From: G963677325 sp963677325 | GTDB lineage: Bacteria > Bacteroidota > Bacteroidia > Bacteroidales > Prolixibacteraceae | Direction of reading: 5' to 3' | DNA length: 64,000 bases | Assembly (NCBI GenBank): GCA_963677325.2 | Contig: CAXXGM010000014.1 | Span: forward strand, 124,001-188,000 | Part shown: positions 8,042 through 16,318 of the stretch, piece after piece | Layout of the letters: each line of letters opens with the position of its first letter | Position numbering within the stretch: the first letter of the stretch is position 1 | Translations under genes and position numbers: made by a program | Notes under the pieces: model-generated | What the model saw: the letters and a program-made list of their open reading frames with translations, nothing else | What the model was told of the DNA's origin: nothing | Databases searched by the model: none

Positions 8042-9364
8042 ATGAATAAATGCAAGATTTTTGTTATCGATACAAATGTGATCCTCCACGACCATGAATG
8101 CATTTATCACTTTATGGAAAATGATGTGGTCATCCCCATTACGGTACTGGAGGAACTGGATAAATTCAAACGCGGGAACGACCTGCTGAATTTCGAGGCA
8201 AGGCAATTCGTCCGAATCCTTGATGATATTGTAGGCCCTGAATTATTCAACGGAGGCGTCTCTCTTGGAGAAGAAAAAGGACATCTGACGATTGAAACCG
8301 GCAAACCATTTTCTGAAAAACTAAAGGACTCCTTTCGTGAAGACACGCCGGATCACCGCATACTGGCTATAAGTGAGTTCATTAAAGACAAATATCCGGA
8401 TCGAAAAGTAATCCTGGTCACCAAGGATGTAAATTTGCGGATGAAGGCTAAGTCCCTTCAGGTTGATTCAGAAGATTACAAGACTGATAAAGTCACTGAT
8501 ATCAGTTTTCTCGATCTGGCAGTGAGGGAATACAAGGATTTTGACGATAATCTGATTGCGAAACTATACGAAGAAGGTCATCTTACGGTTGAAGAAATGG
8601 GAATAGATCCTCAACCCTTCGCCAATGAGTTTTTCATCATCAAAAGCTCCAAATCGAGCATACTGGCCTGTTATAATCCATTCAGCAAATGCATGGAAAA
8701 AGTGGATAAAAAGGTTGCTTACGGCATCAAACCACACAATGCTGAACAGACTTTTTCGGTCCACGCGCTGCTTGATCCGGATGTTAAGCTGGTCAGCCTT
8801 ACCGGTAAAGCCGGTACGGGGAAAACTTTGTTGGCCCTCGCCTGCGCTATTGCCCAGCACAAAATGTATGAACAGGTGCTTCTTGCAAGGCCTATCGTGT
8901 CGCTCAGCAACAGGGATATCGGCTTTTTACCGGGGGATGTGGGAGAGAAAATAAATCCTTACATGCAGCCCCTGTTCGACAATCTATCGGTGATCAAACG
9001 CTGTTTCAATCCCCACAGCCAGGAACACCGGCTGATTGAAGAATTGCAGGAAGAAGAAAGACTGGTAATCAGTCCATTGGCTTTTATCAGGGGCCGGAGC
9101 GTCTCCAACTGCTATTTCATTATTGATGAAGCACAGAATCTCACCCCTCATGAAGTAAAAACGATCATCACCCGGGCCGGGGAAGGAACGAAAATGGTCT
9201 TTACTGGGGATATTCAACAAATTGACTCACCATACCTGGATATGCAATCAAACGGATTGGCTCATTTAACAGAAAAAATGAAAGGACAGGACTTGTTTGC
9301 GCATGTAAACCTGGTAAAGGGAGAGCGGAGTTACCTGGCAGAGCTGGCCAGTGATTTGTTGTAG
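8042..9364 (+). CDS. PhoH-family ATPase with N-terminal PIN domain (PhoH2-like)
   Basis: The 440-residue protein fuses a PIN ribonuclease domain (about 4-140; VIDTNVILHD, DHRILA and VTKDVNLRMKA supply acidic residues) to a PhoH ATPase domain. Walker A GKAGTGKTLLALACA is at about 254 and Walker B YFIIDEAQNLTP at about 360. PhoH2 proteins are known as RNA-unwinding and RNA-cleaving enzymes in actinobacteria. RNA processing is therefore inferred here. It is monocistronic, ends at a bidirectional hairpin and converges on the cyclophilin gene. Confidence 0.92.
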   Translation: MNKCKIFVIDTNVILHDHECIYHFMENDVVIPITVLEELDKFKRGNDLLNFEARQFVRILDDIVGPELFNGGVSLGEEKGHLTIETGKPFSEKLKDSFREDTPDHRILAISEFIKDKYPDRKVILVTKDVNLRMKAKSLQVDSEDYKTDKVTDISFLDLAVREYKDFDDNLIAKLYEEGHLTVEEMGIDPQPFANEFFIIKSSKSSILACYNPFSKCMEKVDKKVAYGIKPHNAEQTFSVHALLDPDVKLVSLTGKAGTGKTLLALACAIAQHKMYEQVLLARPIVSLSNRDIGFLPGDVGEKINPYMQPLFDNLSVIKRCFNPHSQEHRLIEELQEEERLVISPLAFIRGRSVSNCYFIIDEAQNLTPHEVKTIITRAGEGTKMVFTGDIQQIDSPYLDMQSNGLAHLTEKMKGQDLFAHVNLVKGERSYLAELASDLL

Positions 9365-9373
9365 AATGATCAG

Positions 9374-9410
9374 AAAAAAACCCATTTTGCAATACATGCA
9401 GAATGGGTTT
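9374..9410. terminator. Bidirectional intrinsic terminator
   Basis: Arms 9378-9390 and 9398-9410 (AAACCCATTTTGC / GCAGAATGGGTTT) pair over 13 bp with one wobble around a 7-nt loop. An A-run at 9374-9380 gives a U-tract on the minus strand, so it fits the cyclophilin transcript best and can also stop phoH. Confidence 0.8.
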
Positions 9411-9456
9411 ATAATTAATTACATTGAATTTAATTTACAGATTACTGTGATTGAGT

Positions 9457-9897
9457 CTATTCTTCCCCCACAATAACGATCTTTTCAATTTTATCGCCCT
9501 GACGGATGGCATCAATGACCTCAAGACCTTCGTAAACTATACCAAAGCAGGTATGTTTGCGGTCAAGATGACTGGTATTGGTGCGGCTGTGGCAGATAAA
9601 AAACTGCGATCCGCCGGTATCTTTACCCGCATGAGCCATGGAAAGCACGCCGCGATCGTGGTATTGGTTACCGCCGCTGGTTTCACATTTGATGCTATAA
9701 CCGGGACCGCCGGCGCCTGTACCGTTTGGACATCCACCCTGTATCACAAAATTCGGGATTACACGATGAAAGTTGAGCCCATCATAAAAACCTTCTTTGG
9801 AAAGTTTAATAAAATTAGCTACTGTATTGGGGGCATCTTTTTCATAAAAATTTACTTTCATTACCCCTTTGACTGTATGAATTTCAGCTTGTGCCAT
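9457..9897 (-). CDS. Cyclophilin-type peptidyl-prolyl cis-trans isomerase
   Basis: The 146-residue single-domain cyclophilin has no signal peptide and is therefore probably cytoplasmic. The active-site signature FHRVIPNFVIQGGCPNGTG includes the catalytic Arg, and GSQFFICHS and HLDRKHTCFGIV follow as expected. It catalyses proline isomerisation during protein folding. The gene stands alone between a terminator and a canonical promoter. Confidence 0.95.
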   Translation of the reverse strand: MAQAEIHTVKGVMKVNFYEKDAPNTVANFIKLSKEGFYDGLNFHRVIPNFVIQGGCPNGTGAGGPGYSIKCETSGGNQYHDRGVLSMAHAGKDTGGSQFFICHSRTNTSHLDRKHTCFGIVYEGLEVIDAIRQGDKIEKIVIVGEE

Positions 9898-9917
9898 AAT
9901 ATGTATTTTAAAAGTTA

Positions 9918-9950
9918 CAAAGGTACAATCTTTAATCTTGTTTGCAAAAA
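9918..9950 (-). promoter_or_regulatory. Canonical Bacteroidota promoter for the cyclophilin gene
   Basis: Reading the minus strand, TTTTTG (9945-9950) is followed after exactly 19 nt by TACCTTTG (9918-9925), an exact match to TTTG-N19-TAnnTTTG. The start codon is about 20 nt downstream. Confidence 0.85.
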
Positions 9951-10059
9951 TCTATAAAGAATGCAAAAAAGCTGAAATATCAAAACCATTTAATTTTGCT
10001 TCCACCTATATAATTCAAAAGAGATTTACGCAGGGTAACTGATTAATACCAGGACCCTA

Positions 10060-10152
10060 TTTGCTGTGCACTTGTTGTGCATTTGCTGTGCACTGGCTGT
10101 ACTAAAAATGCACAGCAAGTGCACGGCAAATACACAATAAATACACAGTGAA
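10060..10152. repeat. Inverted array of 11-bp units, CTGTGCA type (4+4)
   Basis: Four direct 11-bp units (10060-10070, 10071-10081, 10082-10092, 10093-10103; first unit TTTGCTGTGCA) are followed by an AAAAA loop (10104-10108). Four units in reverse orientation follow (10109-10119, 10120-10130, 10131-10141, 10142-10152). The arms pair over about 44 bp with scattered mismatches, some of them G-T. It sits between the divergent cyclophilin and OmpA-family genes. The same unit core recurs near 37.0 and 48.5 kb. Confidence 0.88.
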
Positions 10153-10399
10153 AAGAAAGATGCTACGATAGAAACATAGCTTTTATACCGTTTCATTTAC
10201 TGTATAATGTTTCATGAATTAAGAAGTAGTGTTTCTATCGGCAACAGCTTTTGTTTAGAATTAGAACGGTCCTTCTCCATCAGCTAAAACGATCCTGTGT
10301 CACTTATTTATTTCTTGTTTTATACTTTTTATTATTACCTTTACTTTCATCATTTGAAAAAAATAACAGAATAATTCCGTTGATTTAAGCGCTTAAAAA

Positions 10400-12388
10400 A
10401 TGACTTTTCGCCGGCTATGCCTTTTTTCCCTGTTGTTAATCGTGATTACAGAATCGTGCTCTCTTTCCAGACACTACCGTTCTGCCATCAAAACGTACAA
10501 TATAGGAGAGTATTACAAAAGTATAGAAGACTGCCGCAAAGCATACAAGGCCATTAAAGACAAGAAACAAAAAGCAGAACTGCAGTTTAAGATTGCCGAA
10601 GCTTATTATAACATAGGTCAATACAGATTAGCGGAAAGTTATTATAAAAGCGCGCTGTTAAGGAATGCCGGAGGAGATTTAATTTACCTTCATTATGCAG
10701 AAGTCCTTAGAGCGGGCGGAAAATACGAGGAGGCTATTTTGAATTACAATCTGTATCTGAATTCAGTACCCAATGATGAAAGAGCCCTCAGTGGAATTGA
10801 ATCCTGCAAGACAGCCAAAGAATGGATCAAAACTCCGACCCGCTACCAGGTAAATACGATGAAGGAAATAAATTCAACTTCAAATGATTATTCTGCCGCT
10901 TATGCCGGAGTCAGAGACAATGAAATTTATTTCACCTCTTCCCGTAAGGGAGTTACGGGTAAAAAGAAGAATCCAATCACAGGAGAGTATTACGCGGATA
11001 TTTTTAAGGTTTCCTTCAATCTTCAGAAAAACAGATGGGATAAACCTCAGCTGGTGGATCTTACCCAGCAGATAAATACGTATGACGAAGATGGAGCCGC
11101 ATCATTTGCTTCGGATGGTACCGTCATGTATTTTACCCGGTGCCGTTACGATAAAGATCAGGAAAGAGGCGCTGAAATTTATACCTCCACCTTATTGTCA
11201 GGAATCTGGAGCAGACCGGAAAGGGTGGATATTGGCCGAGACAGCCTGATGGTTGCTCATCCTTCGGTCTCAAGGGACGGCAAAACGATCTATTTTGTCT
11301 CGGACCGTCCGGGAGGGATAGGAAACAAGGACATCTGGATGGCAGAGAAAACCCCGGCAGGGACCTGGGGTAAGGCCGTTAATCCTGGAAAAGAAATAAA
11401 CACTTCGGGAGACGAGATGTTCCCGTTTATCCGCGAAAACGGCGAGCTCTATTTTGCTTCCAATTCACATCCGGGATTGGGAGGCCTCGATGTGTTTAAG
11501 GCTGTTAAAGATCAGGATGGGAAATGGATAGTTGAAAACATGAAGTCTCCCATTAACTCCACGGGCGACGATTTTGCCATTTCCTTTTATCCCGGAGAAG
11601 AAAGGGGATTATTTTCCAGTAATCGTGAAGGGAGCCGGAATGATGATATTTATTCTTTTAATCTGCCTCCCAAGATTTATGCTGTTTCGGGGGATATCTT
11701 TAATAAAGATAACGGTGCCAGAGTCGATGGGGCTTCAGTCAGATTGATCGGAACGGATGGCACCATGCTGAGAATTAAAGCTGAAGGCGGCAAATTCCAA
11801 TTTAAGCTAAAGCCGGAGGTTGAATATGTTTTAGCGGCTTACAAGAAAGGTTTTTTAAATGCCAAAGCTACCGCCTCAACGCTGGGACTCAGCGAAGGAA
11901 AGGAATTTCAGCTGAAATTTGAGCTGATACCGGTAGATAAACCAATCAGTATTGATAATATCTATTACGAATTTGGGAAATGGGATCTGCTGCCTGAATC
12001 GAAAAATTCACTCGACAGCCTGGCTGCATTGCTCACGCTTAATCCAACCACGGTCATCGAGTTAATGGCGCATACGGATTGCATCGGAGATGAGGCATCC
12101 AATTCGGCCCTTTCTCAGAAAAGAGCACAATCAGTTGTTTATTACCTGATATCAAAGGGAATACAAGCGGGCAGACTCGTGGCAAAAGGGTATGGTGAAA
12201 CAGCGCCGAAGACCGTTACAAAAATGCTTGCGCAGAAATACCCGTTCCTAAAACAAGGTAAAGAGCTATCCTGCAGCTACATCGAATCGCTTAAAGATAA
12301 AGATCAACAGGAAATCTGCCATCAGATTAACCGAAGGACAGAATTTAAAGTAATTTCTTCGGAGTATAAGGAGCAGTTTTCAAAATAA
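10400..12388 (+). CDS. OmpA-family outer-membrane lipoprotein with TPR and PD40 repeats
   Basis: The 662-residue protein starts with a lipoprotein signal (LLIVITESCSLS, Cys at residue 20). TPR-like helices follow (about 25-140; AEAYYNIGQYRLAESYYKSA), then WD40-like PD40 propeller repeats (about 155-420; YFTSSRKG, IYFVSDRPGG, LYFASNSHPG). A carboxypeptidase-regulatory-like sandwich spans about 430-510, and a C-terminal OmpA peptidoglycan-binding domain spans about 520-655 (IELMAHTDCIGD, LSQKRAQSVVYYL). Bacteroidota proteins of this architecture tether the outer membrane to peptidoglycan, and some belong to type IX secretion or gliding machineries (PorE-like). No type IX gene adjoins, so that role is inference. 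A weak promoter-like TACCTTTA lies at 10336-10343. Confidence 0.88.
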   Translation: MTFRRLCLFSLLLIVITESCSLSRHYRSAIKTYNIGEYYKSIEDCRKAYKAIKDKKQKAELQFKIAEAYYNIGQYRLAESYYKSALLRNAGGDLIYLHYAEVLRAGGKYEEAILNYNLYLNSVPNDERALSGIESCKTAKEWIKTPTRYQVNTMKEINSTSNDYSAAYAGVRDNEIYFTSSRKGVTGKKKNPITGEYYADIFKVSFNLQKNRWDKPQLVDLTQQINTYDEDGAASFASDGTVMYFTRCRYDKDQERGAEIYTSTLLSGIWSRPERVDIGRDSLMVAHPSVSRDGKTIYFVSDRPGGIGNKDIWMAEKTPAGTWGKAVNPGKEINTSGDEMFPFIRENGELYFASNSHPGLGGLDVFKAVKDQDGKWIVENMKSPINSTGDDFAISFYPGEERGLFSSNREGSRNDDIYSFNLPPKIYAVSGDIFNKDNGARVDGASVRLIGTDGTMLRIKAEGGKFQFKLKPEVEYVLAAYKKGFLNAKATASTLGLSEGKEFQLKFELIPVDKPISIDNIYYEFGKWDLLPESKNSLDSLAALLTLNPTTVIELMAHTDCIGDEASNSALSQKRAQSVVYYLISKGIQAGRLVAKGYGETAPKTVTKMLAQKYPFLKQGKELSCSYIESLKDKDQQEICHQINRRTEFKVISSEYKEQFSK

Positions 12389-12390
12389 TG

Positions 12391-12710
12391 GTTAATGATT
12401 AATGGTTAATGATTACGATAGCCCCGAAGGGGTTTGATGTGAATAACCGTGGGCGAATTGAAAATCAGCGAAGCTAAACCCACGGAAAGTGACTCGTGAG
12501 CCACGGCCCCGAAGGTGTCGAACTTTTGCAGTATTGTGCCAGTACCAGTATAATAATTATCTTGGCTTTGATTCGCCCCCTTCGGGGACGGGAGCAGAGG
12601 GTTCATCTACCGTGGGTTTCGCCCACGGTTATTCAAATTACGCCCCTCGGGGGCTTGAGGAACTTTGGTTTCATGGTAGTGGTTAATGGTGAGTGGTTAA
12701 TGGTTAACCA
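12391..12710. repeat. Nested REP-like palindromic element between two genes
   Basis: Outer 37-bp arms 12421-12457 and 12618-12654 are inverted copies matching at about 30 of 37 positions, with the inner 18 bp perfect (core GAATAACCGTGGGCGAA). Inside lie CCGTGGG/CCCACGG hairpins (12447-12453/12479-12485 and 12609-12616/12622-12629) and a CCCCGAAGG/CCTTCGGGG pair. The element is bracketed by TGGTTAATG-type direct repeats at 12391-12412 and 12680-12708. Elements of this style are common intergenic repeats in Bacteroidota. No transposase lies nearby. Open frames across it are not credible genes. Confidence 0.75.
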
Positions 12711-12725
12711 TTTAAGATTTTTTAT

Positions 12726-12733
12726 TAACTTTG
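12726..12733 (+). promoter_or_regulatory. -7 promoter element of purM
   Basis: TAACTTTG matches TAnnTTTG exactly, 31 nt before the purM ATG. No good TTTG box lies 19-21 nt upstream, where instead the 10-bp palindrome TGGTTAACCA (12701-12710) occupies the -33 position. Confidence 0.55.
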
Positions 12734-12764
12734 CGAACCAATTTTAGGGCAACATACAATTCCA

Positions 12765-13934
12765 ATGAGTATTGACAACAGGTATAATCTGAGAGGTGTA
12801 TCTTCTTCGAAAGAGGATGTACATAATGCAATAAAAAATATTGACAAGGGTCTTTATCCAAAGGGCTTCTGCAAAATTATACCCGATATTCTCGGCGGCG
12901 ATCCTGATTACTGCAACATCATGCATGCAGACGGAGCCGGAACCAAATCCTCACTGGCTTACATATACTGGAAAGAAACCGGAGACATGTCAGTCTGGAA
13001 AGGAGTTGCACAGGATGCCATTGTTATGAATCTGGACGATTTATTGTGTGTCGGGGCCGTAGATAAAATACTTTTATCTTCCACCATAGGAAGAAATAAG
13101 AACAATATACCCGGGGAGGTAATCTCAGCCATCATTAACGGGACAGAAGAATTTTGTTCAGAGATGCGCGAGCTGGGCGTCAACATCTACCCCACTGGTG
13201 GTGAAACCGCTGATGTTGGTGATCTCGTCCGTACTATCATCGTTGATTCCACGGTAACTTGCCGGATGAAGAGAACCGAAGTAATTTCGGCTGATCGCAT
13301 TTCATCAGGTGATGTGATAGTCGGGCTTTCTTCGTCGGGAAAAGCATCCTACGAAAAAGAATACAACGGCGGGATGGGAAGCAATGGTTTGACTTCAGCC
13401 CGGCATGATGTTTTTGCAAAATACCTTGCCGAAAAATATCCTGAGAGTTATGACCATGCAGTTTCCAGCGATCTGGTTTATTCAGGCAATTGTAAACTTT
13501 CGGATCCCACAGAAATAGAAGGGGTAAATGCAGGCAAGCTGGTTTTATCACCTACCAGGACTTATGCCCCGGTGATCAAAAAGGTTCTTGAGAAATGCAG
13601 AAATTCTGTTTCGGCAATGATTCACTGCTCGGGCGGTGCACAGACCAAAGTGCTGCACTTCATTGATGATCTGCATGTGATTAAAGATAACCTTTTTGAA
13701 GTTCCGCCTCTTTTCCGGTTAATTCAGGCACAAAGTAACACTCCATGGAGTGAAATGTACAAGGTTTTCAACATGGGGCATCGTATGGAGTTGTATGTTA
13801 AACCGGAAGCGGCCGAAGATATTATTGCCATTTCCCGTTCTTTCAACATTGATGCACAGGTCATTGGACATGTTGAATCCGGAAAAGGCAAGAAAGTTAC
13901 CATTAAATCAGAATACGGTTTTTTTGAATATTAA
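12765..13934 (+). CDS. purM: Phosphoribosylformylglycinamidine cyclo-ligase (AIR synthase)
   Basis: The 389-residue enzyme closes the imidazole ring of aminoimidazole ribotide in purine synthesis, using ATP. Visible hallmarks are HADGAGTKSSLAY in the position of the GGVGTK-like substrate loop, VAQDAIVMNLDDLLCVGA, PTGGETADVGD, VGLSSSGKASYEKEY and the C-terminal VFNMGHRMELYV. It is longer than the roughly 345 residues of E. coli PurM, as is usual for the Bacteroidota form. A TTCGT-word hairpin separates it from prfA. Confidence 0.92.
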   Translation: MSIDNRYNLRGVSSSKEDVHNAIKNIDKGLYPKGFCKIIPDILGGDPDYCNIMHADGAGTKSSLAYIYWKETGDMSVWKGVAQDAIVMNLDDLLCVGAVDKILLSSTIGRNKNNIPGEVISAIINGTEEFCSEMRELGVNIYPTGGETADVGDLVRTIIVDSTVTCRMKRTEVISADRISSGDVIVGLSSSGKASYEKEYNGGMGSNGLTSARHDVFAKYLAEKYPESYDHAVSSDLVYSGNCKLSDPTEIEGVNAGKLVLSPTRTYAPVIKKVLEKCRNSVSAMIHCSGGAQTKVLHFIDDLHVIKDNLFEVPPLFRLIQAQSNTPWSEMYKVFNMGHRMELYVKPEAAEDIIAISRSFNIDAQVIGHVESGKGKKVTIKSEYGFFEY

Positions 13935-13961
13935 TATGCAAATGTGCATTTTCATTAGCTT

Positions 13962-14072
13962 GCAAATTTCACGAATTAAGGACGAATTTACACGAACGCT
14001 TTAATTCTTTTTTGTGGTTCGAATCTGTTTTAAGGCGTTCGTGTAAATTCGTAACAAATTCGTGTAATTAGC
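13962..14072. repeat. TTCGT-word inverted repeat between purM and prfA
   Basis: The 38-bp arms 13962-13999 and 14035-14072 are inverted copies matching at 32 of 38 positions, perfect over the inner 18 bp (GCGTTCGTGTAAATTCGT). Each arm carries three TTCGT words spaced 10 and 11 bp. The loop is 35 nt. A lone copy of the same 38-mer occurs at 42161-42198, and a shorter relative at 28937-28967. Confidence 0.8.
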
Positions 14073-14092
14073 TATTTTAATTAATTCTTTGT

Positions 14093-15178
14093 ATGTCAGA
14101 TAATACATTAATAGATAAATTTGAAGGAATAAAGATACGTTTTGAGGAGGTCAGTCAGCAGATTTCAGATCCTGATGTGATGAAGGACATGAAGCGGTAT
14201 GTAAAATTAAACCAGGATTACAAACAGCTGGATTCCCTTGTTAAAGCTTTTGGACGCTATCAGAAACTTCTGAAAAATATAACGGATGCTCATGAAATGC
14301 TGGAAAATGAATCAGATGAAGATCTTCGCGAAATGGCCAAGGAAGAACTGGAGAACAGCGAAAAACAGGTTCAGCAATTTGAAGATGAAATAAAGTTTTT
14401 ACTCATTCCGGCAGATCCCGAAGACAGAAAGAACGCTATTCTTGAAATACGAGGCGGTACAGGAGGCGATGAAGCCGCTATTTTTGCAGGCGACCTTTAC
14501 AGGATGTATTCGAAATTCTGCGATCGCAAAGGCTGGAAAATGGAAGTAACAAGCTTCACAGAGGGCACTTCCGGCGGTTTTAAAGAAATCGTGGCCAAAG
14601 TTTCAGGAGAAAATGTTTATGGAATTTTAAAGTTCGAATCCGGAGTGCACCGCGTTCAACGTGTTCCGCAAACGGAAACACAGGGAAGAGTTCATACCTC
14701 TGCCTCTACTGTGGCCGTGTTGCAGGAGGCCGAGGAATTTGATATTGACTTAAAAGAAAGTGACATCCGAAAGGATACTTATTGTTCCTCAGGGCCTGGC
14801 GGACAAAGTGTTAACACAACTTATTCAGCCATCAGACTTACACATATCCCAACGGGAATCGTAGTCACATGTCAGGATGAAAAATCACAATTAAAGAACT
14901 TGGCCAAAGCAATGACGGAACTCCGGTCCCGTATTTATAATATGGAATACCAGAAGTATATTGACGAAATCTCCTCAAAGAGGAAAACAATGGTTTCTAC
15001 CGGCGACCGTTCTGCTAAAATACGTACATACAATTATCCTCAGGGACGTATCACCGATCATCGCATCGGATTGACGCTCTACAATCTGCCGGCGGTAATG
15101 GATGGTGATATTGAAGAAATTATTGATAAACTTCGCTTAGAGGAGAATTCTGAAAAGCTGAAGCAAACAGAACTTTAA
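14093..15178 (+). CDS. prfA: Peptide chain release factor 1
   Basis: The 361-residue class I release factor terminates translation at UAA and UAG. The catalytic GGQ is at residues 236-238 (SSGPGGQSVNTTYSAIRL). The stop-codon-reading PxT motif is PQT at 192-194, as in other Bacteroidota RF1 proteins, rather than the SPF of RF2. It precedes pyrF on the same strand by 85 bp and may be co-transcribed with purM and pyrF. Confidence 0.97.
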   Translation: MSDNTLIDKFEGIKIRFEEVSQQISDPDVMKDMKRYVKLNQDYKQLDSLVKAFGRYQKLLKNITDAHEMLENESDEDLREMAKEELENSEKQVQQFEDEIKFLLIPADPEDRKNAILEIRGGTGGDEAAIFAGDLYRMYSKFCDRKGWKMEVTSFTEGTSGGFKEIVAKVSGENVYGILKFESGVHRVQRVPQTETQGRVHTSASTVAVLQEAEEFDIDLKESDIRKDTYCSSGPGGQSVNTTYSAIRLTHIPTGIVVTCQDEKSQLKNLAKAMTELRSRIYNMEYQKYIDEISSKRKTMVSTGDRSAKIRTYNYPQGRITDHRIGLTLYNLPAVMDGDIEEIIDKLRLEENSEKLKQTEL

Positions 15179-15233
15179 CTTTTGATAATGAAATAATTAA
15201 AGAATGAAGGAATGAAAGAATTATTCTCCATTC

Positions 15234-15261
15234 ATAATTCGTAATTCGTAATTCGTAATTC
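15234..15261 (+). repeat. 7-bp tandem repeat before pyrF
   Basis: One imperfect copy (ATAATTC, 15234-15240) and three exact copies of GTAATTC (15241-15261) end 2 nt before the pyrF ATG. They occupy the translation-initiation region, where slippage could change spacing or leader structure. Confidence 0.75.
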
Positions 15262-15263
15262 AT

Positions 15264-16097
15264 ATGAATGCTCAGCAATTATTTGAAAATATAAAAGCAA
15301 AAGGATCCTTCCTTTGCGTAGGGTTGGATACAGATCTCCAGAAAATACCCTCCTTTTTACTGGATTCAAACGATCCAATGTTTGAGTTTAACAAAGCAAT
15401 TGTTGACTCTACTGCAAAGTACAGTGTTGCATACAAACCCAATCTGGCCTTTTACGAAGCGAGCGGGCTTAAAGGATGGGAAAGTCTGGATAAGACCGTC
15501 AGGTATATCAGGCGCAATTTCCCGGATATTTTTATCATTGCAGATGCCAAACGGGGCGATATAGGAAATACATCTTCCATGTATGCGAAAGCTTTCTTTG
15601 ATCAGATGGATTTTGACGCAGTCACCGTGGCACCGTATATGGGCGAAGATTCTGTTAAACCATTCCTGGCTTATGAAGGTAAATGGATCATTCTTCTTGC
15701 GCTGACCTCCAACAAGGGAGCTTTCGATTTCCAATACATTATGGATAAGGAGTCTGATCAAAGATTATTTGAGCAAGTCCTGCAAAAATCTAAAACCTGG
15801 GGGAATGACCAGAATATGATGTACGTGGTTGGAGCTACAAAAGCGGAGGAACTTGCTTCTATACGTAAAATCATCCCTGATCATTTTTTACTTGTTCCCG
15901 GTGTCGGAGCCCAGGGAGGGAGCCTCAAGGAAGTAGCAGAGTTTGGGTTGAATAAGCAATGCGGACTACTCGTCAACTCATCAAGAGCTATTATTTACGC
16001 TTCAAACGGATCTGATTTTGCCAAAAAGGCCGGAGAGATGGCATTGGAAACAAAGAACGAAATGACCTGTCTTCTCCGTTCAAAAGGAATAATTTAA
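15264..16097 (+). CDS. pyrF: Orotidine 5'-phosphate decarboxylase, type 2
   Basis: The 277-residue TIM-barrel enzyme decarboxylates OMP to UMP in pyrimidine synthesis. It carries the catalytic DAKRGDIGNTSSMYAKAFF (D94, K96 and D99 of the DxKxxD triad). LCVGLDTDL occurs at the N-terminus and LVPGVGAQGG in the phosphate-binding loop. The length is typical of the longer type 2 family. The start follows a 7-bp tandem repeat, and the gene ends at an intrinsic terminator. Confidence 0.96.
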   Translation: MNAQQLFENIKAKGSFLCVGLDTDLQKIPSFLLDSNDPMFEFNKAIVDSTAKYSVAYKPNLAFYEASGLKGWESLDKTVRYIRRNFPDIFIIADAKRGDIGNTSSMYAKAFFDQMDFDAVTVAPYMGEDSVKPFLAYEGKWIILLALTSNKGAFDFQYIMDKESDQRLFEQVLQKSKTWGNDQNMMYVVGATKAEELASIRKIIPDHFLLVPGVGAQGGSLKEVAEFGLNKQCGLLVNSSRAIIYASNGSDFAKKAGEMALETKNEMTCLLRSKGII

Positions 16098-16118
16098 TCC
16101 CCGAAAAAGGGGATTTTT
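16097..16118 (+). terminator. Intrinsic terminator after pyrF
   Basis: ATCCCC (16097-16102) and GGGGAT (16109-16114) pair around a 6-nt purine loop and are followed by a T-run to 16118. Confidence 0.8.
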
Positions 16119-16318
16119 GACCAAAATTCCCCTTTTCATATCCGTTTTACCTCGATTTAGACTACTTTCACCCATTGATCATTTGGATTCCTGATTTTAT
16201 TATTTAAATATTCGAAAGGTTTTACTAAATTGTTAAAAGTTATTAAAAGCATCGTAATAATTTTTATAACTACATAAAAAGCCCTTTCTTCGTCCTACAG
16301 AAATTAATAGAATAGTAT

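Noticed and set aside
9451..9957. Plus-strand 168-residue frame
   Set aside because: It lies antisense over the whole cyclophilin gene, which has clear family motifs and its own promoter.
10060..10152. Replication-origin iterons or DnaA boxes
   Set aside because: The units are not DnaA boxes, the same arrays occur in several spacers, and no replication-initiation gene is near.
12406..12747. Short frames on both strands upstream of purM
   Set aside because: They are translations of a palindromic repeat element, and the similar peptides on both strands reflect the inverted arms.
15366..15761. Minus-strand 131-residue frame
   Set aside because: It is antisense to pyrF across its catalytic motif and is explained by codon bias of the real gene.
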